Shown in pieces: positions 58,044 to 64,000 of a stretch of 64,000 nt of DNA. The stretch is from Profftia sp020342455. GTDB taxonomy: Bacteria > Pseudomonadota > Gammaproteobacteria > Enterobacterales > Enterobacteriaceae. The stretch covers positions 496,001-560,000 of the forward strand of contig NZ_CP080506.1 in the NCBI RefSeq assembly GCF_020342455.1, read 5' to 3'. Made by a program: the position numbers and the translations under genes. Under the pieces are notes generated by a model. That model saw only the letters and a list, made by a program, of their open reading frames with translations, had not been told where the DNA came from and did not search any database. The stretch's first letter is position 1. Every line of letters starts with the position of its first letter.

Positions 58044-59009
58044 GTGAGTAGTGTTGCTATTGTAATAAGCACACACGGTGTAGCGGCAGAACAATTGTTA
58101 AAAACTGCAGAAATGTTGTTAGGAAAACAAAATAATGTTGCTTATATAGATTTTGTCCCCGGTGAAAATACTGAAATACTGATTGAAAAGTATAACAAAA
58201 TACTAATTAATTTAGACTCTAGTAAAGGTATTATCTTCTTTGTTGATACTTGGGGTGGTAGTCCTTTTAATGCAGCTAGCAGGATTTCCTTAAATAAAGA
58301 TAATTATCAGGTTATTGCTGGAGTAAATATTCCCATGCTAGTTGAGACCTTTATGGCCCGTGATGATAACCTCAGTTTTGATGAATTAATCTTATTAGCA
58401 TTAGAAACAGGACGTGAAGGGATTCGTGCTCTAAATATAAAAAAATCTACAGTAAATGGATTACATCAATCTAAAACTCCTATTCTAAAAGCATTACAGG
58501 ATCAGGTGAGTAATATGTATCACATGAAAGTATGTCTTGCACGTATAGATGATCGTTTAATTCATGGACAAGTAGCTACCCTCTGGACAAAAGAAAATAA
58601 TGTTAGTCGTATTATTGTAGTAAATAACGAAGTTGCTGCAGATCATATGCGCTCAACTCTTCTTAAGCAGGTTGCTCCTCCAGGTGTTACTGCTCATGTA
58701 GTTAATATTGAAAAAATGATCCGTGTTTATAGTAATCCAGATTATAGTAGAGATCGTGTAATACTACTATTTACCAACCCTACTGACGCATTATACTTAA
58801 TTGAACATGGTATTGAAATTAATTCAATTAATATTGGTGGTATGGCTTTTCGTCAGGGGAAAATACAGATTACTAATGCAGTTTCGGTGGATCAACAAGA
58901 CATCGAAGCATTTAAAAAATTAGATGTGCGTGGTATTGAATTAGAAATACGCAAAGTTCCAAATGATAGTCGCTTAAAGATGATGGAATTACTTAATAAA
59001 ATGAACTAA
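58044..59009 (+). CDS. manX: Mannose PTS enzyme IIAB
   Basis: 321 residues, against 323 in E. coli. Cytoplasmic component that passes phosphate from HPr to the incoming sugar. IIA domain (1-about 135) with phosphorylated H11 in ISTHG and the VDTWGGSPFNAASR loop; IIB domain (about 160-321) with H174 in DDRLIHGQVA. The Ala/Pro-rich linker of E. coli is replaced by an ordinary sequence. GTG start at 58044 with AAGGAGAT 5 bases upstream. First gene of manXYZ. Confidence 0.96.
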   Translation: MSSVAIVISTHGVAAEQLLKTAEMLLGKQNNVAYIDFVPGENTEILIEKYNKILINLDSSKGIIFFVDTWGGSPFNAASRISLNKDNYQVIAGVNIPMLVETFMARDDNLSFDELILLALETGREGIRALNIKKSTVNGLHQSKTPILKALQDQVSNMYHMKVCLARIDDRLIHGQVATLWTKENNVSRIIVVNNEVAADHMRSTLLKQVAPPGVTAHVVNIEKMIRVYSNPDYSRDRVILLFTNPTDALYLIEHGIEINSINIGGMAFRQGKIQITNAVSVDQQDIEAFKKLDVRGIELEIRKVPNDSRLKMMELLNKMN

Positions 59010-59076
59010 AGCTGAATCGGAAGTTATCGATTTATATTTTTAAACTTAGTGTTTTAATTAAAAGAGGTGCAGTTCA

Positions 59077-59874
59077 ATGGAGATTACAACTCTTCAAATT
59101 GTACTAATATTTATTGTTGCGTGTATTGCGGGAATTGGTTCAATTCTTGATCAATCTCAATTTCACCGTCCATTAGTTGCTTGTACTCTGATCGGTATTG
59201 TTTTAGGTGATATGAAAACAGGTATAATTATTGGTGGTACATTAGAAATGATAGCTCTTGGTTGGATGAATATCGGTGCAGCAGTTGCTCCTGATGCGGC
59301 TCTTGCATCCATAATTTCAACAACTCTGGTTATTGCTGGAGGACAAAGTGTGGGTGCTGGAATAGCATTAGCTATTCCACTAGCAGCTGCAGGACAGGTT
59401 TTAACTATCATAGTTCGGACTATTACAGTGGGTTTTCAACATTGTGCTGATGGTGCAGCAGAGCGTGGTGATCTACGAGCTATTAACCTATTACATTGTT
59501 CTGCTTTAATACTACAAGCTATGCGTATTGCCATTCCAGCAGTTATTGTTGCTTTATCAGTAGGTACTAATACTATTCATAATATGCTGAATGCTATCCC
59601 TGAAATTGTTACTTCTGGTCTAGCTATTGCTGGAGGTATGATAGTAGTTGTTGGTTATGCTATGGTTATTAATATGATGCGTGCCGGATACTTAATGCCT
59701 TTCTTTTATTTAGGCTTTGTTACAGCTGCATTTACTAATTTTAACTTAGTTGCATTAGGTATTTTAGGTATAATTATGGCTATTTTATATATTCAGTTAA
59801 GCCCTAAATATAATAAACCTCAAGTTGTAGCAGTAACTCCTAGAAAAAATGATCTTGATAACGAATTAGACTAA
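59077..59874 (+). CDS. manY: Mannose PTS enzyme IIC
   Basis: 265 residues, against 266 in E. coli. Membrane channel subunit with many hydrophobic segments. It begins MEITTLQIVLIFIVACIAG; the signature GGTLEMIALGWMNIGAAVAP is intact, as is the cytoplasmic stretch GFQHCADGAAERGDLRAIN. ATG preceded by AAAGAGGTGC. 67 bases after manX, 15 bases before manZ. Confidence 0.96.
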   Translation: MEITTLQIVLIFIVACIAGIGSILDQSQFHRPLVACTLIGIVLGDMKTGIIIGGTLEMIALGWMNIGAAVAPDAALASIISTTLVIAGGQSVGAGIALAIPLAAAGQVLTIIVRTITVGFQHCADGAAERGDLRAINLLHCSALILQAMRIAIPAVIVALSVGTNTIHNMLNAIPEIVTSGLAIAGGMIVVVGYAMVINMMRAGYLMPFFYLGFVTAAFTNFNLVALGILGIIMAILYIQLSPKYNKPQVVAVTPRKNDLDNELD

Positions 59875-59889
59875 TTAAAAGGTGAGAAA

Positions 59890-60753
59890 ATGGTTGATAC
59901 AACATTATTAGTTAAAGATCAAAAAACTGAAATAAAACTCACCGCAGGTGATCTAGGTAGAGTATTTCTTCGTTCTAATCTCTTGCAAGGTTCATGGAAT
60001 TTTGAACGTATGCAAGCCTTAGGTTTTTGTTTCTCTATGGTACCTGTAATTCATCGTTTATATCCAGAGAATACAGACGAGCGTAAAAAGGCTATTAAGC
60101 GTCATTTAGAATTCTTTAATACTCATCCATATATTGCTACTCATATTTTGGGTGTGATTGCAGCAATGGAGGAGCAAAAGGCTAATGGTGCTCCAATTGA
60201 TGATAGCGCTATTAATAGCATTAAAGTTGGTCTAATGGGGCCATTAGCTGGCGTAGGTGATCCAATATTTTGGGGTACTTTGCGTCCAGTATTTGCTGCT
60301 TTAGGTGCAGGTATTGCAATTACTGGTAGTTTGCTAGGTCCTTTATTATTCTTTATATTATTCAATGTAGTACGTTTGTTAGTTTGTTACTACGGTGTAT
60401 CCTATGGATATAAGAAAGGACTTGATATAGTAAGCGATTTGGGTGGAGGTTTCCTTCAAAAAATGACCGAAGGAGCATCTATTTTAGGTCTATTTGTTAT
60501 GGGAGCTCTAGTTAACAAATGGACACATGTGAATATCCCTCTTGTGATTTCTCGTATTACTGACCAAACTGGTAATACTACAGTGACAACTGTACAAAAT
60601 ATTTTAGATCAGTTAATGCCTGGATTAATACCACTGATATTAACTTTTGGTTGTATGTGGTTACTATGTAAAAAAGTTAATGCATTATGGATAATTATTG
60701 GTTTTTTCCTAATAGGTATTTTTGGTTGTTGGAGCGGTCTATTAAGCTTATAA
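59890..60753 (+). CDS. manZ: Mannose PTS enzyme IID
   Basis: 287 residues, close to the E. coli length. Partner of ManY in the membrane translocator; also imports glucose and other hexoses. Signatures: LGRVFLRSNLLQGSWNFERM, KRHLEFFNTHPYIATHILGV, KVGLMGPLAGVGDPIFWGTL and the C-terminal hydrophobic segments. ATG preceded by AAAAGGTGAG. Followed at once by a strong hairpin terminator. The general PTS proteins (ptsH, ptsI) are not in the window. Confidence 0.96.
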   Translation: MVDTTLLVKDQKTEIKLTAGDLGRVFLRSNLLQGSWNFERMQALGFCFSMVPVIHRLYPENTDERKKAIKRHLEFFNTHPYIATHILGVIAAMEEQKANGAPIDDSAINSIKVGLMGPLAGVGDPIFWGTLRPVFAALGAGIAITGSLLGPLLFFILFNVVRLLVCYYGVSYGYKKGLDIVSDLGGGFLQKMTEGASILGLFVMGALVNKWTHVNIPLVISRITDQTGNTTVTTVQNILDQLMPGLIPLILTFGCMWLLCKKVNALWIIIGFFLIGIFGCWSGLLSL

Positions 60754-60755
60754 TT

Positions 60756-60790
60756 ATAAGCCGGATAGGGTTAGAATCTATTCGGCTTAT
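60756..60790 (+). terminator. Terminator hairpin after manXYZ
   Basis: ATAAGCCGGATAG (60756-60768) pairs with CTATTCGGCTTAT (60778-60790), 13 bp with one G-T pair, around a 9-base loop, starting 2 bases after the manZ stop. The following TATCTCTGTG is only weakly T-rich. The GC core and position support an operon-end signal. Confidence 0.75.
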
Positions 60791-61075
60791 TATCTCTGTG
60801 TCTCTAAATGTATTTTTGGTATTTTAGTGAAAAATATTAATAAGTAATTATTTCAATTAATTTTTATATTACAAAGTAATATATGTAAAATATTACCTTT
60901 ATAATATTCAGTATTTTATATAAAAAATGTATATACAAAAACTAATCTAGTAATATAAAATATAAATAGTACTAATATAATAATATCTGTTTAATATATT
61001 AAAGTTTATGGTTTTTGTATTAGCTAGATTTAGCTATATTAATTTTTTATTTAATTTTCTTTTATATTTTATCTA

Positions 61076-61124
61076 AATTGTATGTAATCAACTTACTATA
61101 TGAGTAAGTGGATTACATACAATT
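61076..61124. repeat. 22-bp hairpin with one mismatch in a desert
   Basis: AATTGTATGTAATCAACTTACT (61076-61097, two halves of 14 and 7 bp around one A/G mismatch) pairs with 61103-61124, around an ATATG loop. It is followed by ACTTTTTTGAG, so on the plus strand it resembles an intrinsic terminator. No gene is visible next to it. Confidence 0.85.
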
Positions 61125-61135
61125 ACTTTTTTGAG

Positions 61136-61164
61136 TTAGATATCCTATAAAATAGGATATCTAA
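61136..61164. repeat. Perfect 13-bp hairpin next to the 22-bp hairpin
   Basis: TTAGATATCCTAT (61136-61148) and ATAGGATATCTAA (61152-61164) pair perfectly around AAA. It begins 11 bases after the first hairpin and is followed by AAATTATTACTT. The pair may be one structured RNA or back-to-back terminators. Confidence 0.8.
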
Positions 61165-64000
61165 AAATTATTACTTAAACTATAATAAGTATTGTTAATA
61201 ACCTATATCCATATTAACAGTCACCATAAAATACATTAGATATAATTTTGTATATTTAAGTATATAATTATTTTTACGCCTTTAAAAATAGATTACTATT
61301 ACTAGTTACAATATATAATAATTTTATTATAGTGATAACATATAATTTTAAAAATTTTTAGCTAGATTCATAAAACATATTTTAGTAATTTATTTTTATA
61401 TATTAGCTATATAGAAATTAATAGTTCTTAGTAATATACGTATGTTTCTAAATACGCACTCTTTAATTTTAATTAATAGAAATATTTCATCTCATTATTT
61501 ATAATTTATTTATAATAAACTATTACTTGATATGACGTATTATAAATAATAATTACTTTTTATACTTATAAAGTTATAGTTTTATTATTAGTTAATGAAA
61601 ATTTAAATATATCTCTGAATTAAAATATTTAATCTATTTCGTATTAATTATACTAAATATTAACATAGAATTTTTTTTCTAAAAGAGCAAATAAACTTAT
61701 TTTTAAATCAATCTTCATTTATATATTTAAGATATTTAAAAACACTTATCATTATAAGTAAATAGTTTAACTATTATTGTATAATAAATTAATTTTTTAT
61801 TATTTTTAGTGGATATAAGATATTATCTTATACAAAATTATTAATCACTGAGAATTATTATTTTACTATCGTCAATATTCTAGAATATAAAATAATACCA
61901 TAAAATATAACATATAATGGATCTATATATAAATTAGTCATTCTATTAAATAATACTCATTATTATAATTTTATTAATATACTACTTAATTTTTTCATTA
62001 CTGATTGAAGTAAATAATATAGATTTACATTGATTATTAATCAAAATATTTTTTAATAAATACAGCAAGATTATTTTATTTTATTAAAAAGTTATTATTA
62101 GAATCTTTAGATATTAATTTTTATTCATTACCAATGTTTAAGAATTATAAAATCAAATTTTATAATACATCAATTCATTAGCATTATAGTTTCATATTAT
62201 TTAATATTTTTAAAATTATATATTATCTATTATCTTAATAATTATTTTATGTATATTTCTCTATATAATATATAAACTTGCATAATCTAGATTTTATAGT
62301 TATTCAGGAATGCCATTAAAAATATACTGTATTAGTTCATTTATCAAAAATATTATCATCTGTTTTATCTTTTCGTATTACCTATAATAAAACCTTTTAT
62401 ATTTATTTAATAAAATATACTTTGAAAGAAGTGATAACTTTTATGTTAAAAAGTGTAATTAATATCAGACATAACAATACTATCATTACTTTTTAAGAAG
62501 ATATTTTTAGTATAAAAGACTAAAGTAAATGTAGTGTGAATATTAGAGTGTTTTTTACTTAAAAAATAAAATTTTAATATCATAATAGAAGATAATATAA
62601 ACAATAACCTATATCTTAAAAAGATATTAAATGAAAGTTAATAAATTGATAAAGTATAATTGTAAATTTATTGCTTTTAATAGTGTAATCTTCGTACAAC
62701 TATATCTTGATAATTTTAAAATCTTATATAAATAAATCTAGAATTATGATACAGGAAATTTAATGTTTATAGATCTTTTAATAAAAATAACTGCTTATTA
62801 TTCTCTATATCAGAGGTATTAATATAGAATACTAATGAGAAGATAATATTTATAATATATTTAAAGTTTAGCTAAATATTCTAGTGTATCTGCATATTAT
62901 ATGCTAGGTGATATGTTATTTATTATTCAGTTAATAATATTAAATGTTCTTGAGTGGCAAATATTATTTTATTAGACATGAATAATAAAAGTTCTAATAT
63001 TTGTCATAAAATTATTAGGTATAATGATTCGGTAAAGATCAAAAATTAAGAATAATAATATATTAACCATCGAAATTATTATGTAGTTTACTAATAGACT
63101 ATCAGAATCTAGAAAATTATTAATTAAATACTATTTTAGCAAAAACTCTATATCATATAGGTGTAAACACTTATAACTCTACCAGATAGGATTATATAAA
63201 CCGTAAACTATAACAATGATTAGGTATAAGTGATATTGATCCGTATTGAGAATACTTGCAGTGCTTAAAAGGTATTTAAATTGATGCAGGATCATGAATT
63301 TTTATTTCTAATGATATTTATTTATTTTTATTGTAATTTATGTCATTTAGTCCATAAAATATTGCCAGAAGTATCTTTATTAAATCTCTTATAGAGACTA
63401 CTTTAATGTGTATAAATAGTAAAATCCTAGAAGGATATATGAATATTAATTTAAGTTAGATAAAATATTTTATTAGCGTTAGTTTAAATTAAAATACCTG
63501 ATAATTCTGAAATAAATTTAAATAGTAATTGATTATAGATAAATTTAGTAAAAAATTTTATGGAGTTTTGCTCTATAAGTAATAATATCATTGTAATTAT
63601 GATGGAATTATTATTCCCTTAGTTTTTAATTTTATATTATATTATTGCTTTAATTAATGACATTTTTTAACTGAATTAAATTTACCAATAGTAATATTAT
63701 AATATTGAATCAACTTATATTTTTATCACAAGTCTTAAAACATAGAAAAATCTATATCTATTGTTTTGTAAATATTTTTATTATAATTTTTGTATTAGTA
63801 TTTATATTACTTATTTAAAATAGTAGATATAAAAATATCTATAGTTTTTATATTTACTAGGTATACTATAATACCTACGTTACTATGTTTTATATCACCA
63901 TCTAAATTATCTAAGATAATTGTATTACATTAAAGATTTTAGTATTATTAAAACATATTTTTTACAAGCACATTTATTATGATATTTTAAATTTATATAT

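Larger units (their letters stand above)
60791..64000. other. AT-rich gene desert to the window end
   Basis: About 3.2 kb with no supportable gene. Two adjacent hairpins at 61076-61164 stand out (listed separately). The stretch about 62650-63480 looks slightly less AT-biased than its surroundings and may be the remains of a gene, but all frames are broken and no product can be named. Confidence 0.55.

Overview
This window looks like part of the chromosome of an obligate, maternally inherited insect endosymbiont of the Enterobacterales. Every recognisable protein is a close, nearly full-length relative of an Escherichia coli housekeeping protein, and many local gene orders are the enterobacterial ones (S10-spc-alpha ribosomal operons, psd-mscM, leuS-lptE-holA-nadD with mrdA-mrdB, the argX-hisR-leuT-proM tRNA cluster, manXYZ). 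The coding DNA is AT-biased. Roughly two fifths of the window is extremely AT-rich DNA with no recognisable genes, as expected for a shrinking genome that has not yet deleted its decayed genes. No phage, transposon, insertion sequence or CRISPR array is visible. The genus cannot be fixed from the window alone.

Layout. 1-11950: the 3' end of the S10 operon (rplW fragment to rpsQ), the whole spc operon (rplN to rpmJ) and the alpha operon (rpsM to rplQ) with its S4 autoregulatory leader intact. 11960-15850: mepM, a frameshifted znuA, and znuB without znuC. 15851-29532: gene deserts holding dnaC, psd-mscM and yegH. 29533-31718: deoB-deoD. 31936-40656: rodA, mrdA, nadD, holA, lptE and leuS, all on the minus strand. 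42728-43233: four tRNAs. 45468-54919: truncated ftsN, rpmE, priA, potD and lpoB, all minus. 56324-60753: cspC and the manXYZ mannose/glucose PTS. 60754-64000: desert with two adjacent strong hairpins.

The gene set describes a cell that keeps translation, protein export (SecY), envelope growth and division (MepM, PBP2, RodA, LpoB, FtsN core, LptE), replication loading (DnaC, HolA, PriA), phosphatidylethanolamine synthesis (Psd), nucleoside/ribose salvage (DeoD-DeoB), NAD synthesis (NadD) and sugar import by one PTS.

The most notable observations are erosion inside retained genes. PriA is full length with all eight zinc cysteines, but its helicase motor motifs are altered. FtsN is cut down to the cytoplasmic tail, the membrane anchor and the short essential segment. 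ZnuA is broken only by one missing base in a homopolymer. The LeuRS editing pocket has lost conserved residues. The end of cspC is duplicated in inverted orientation as a perfect 37-bp hairpin.
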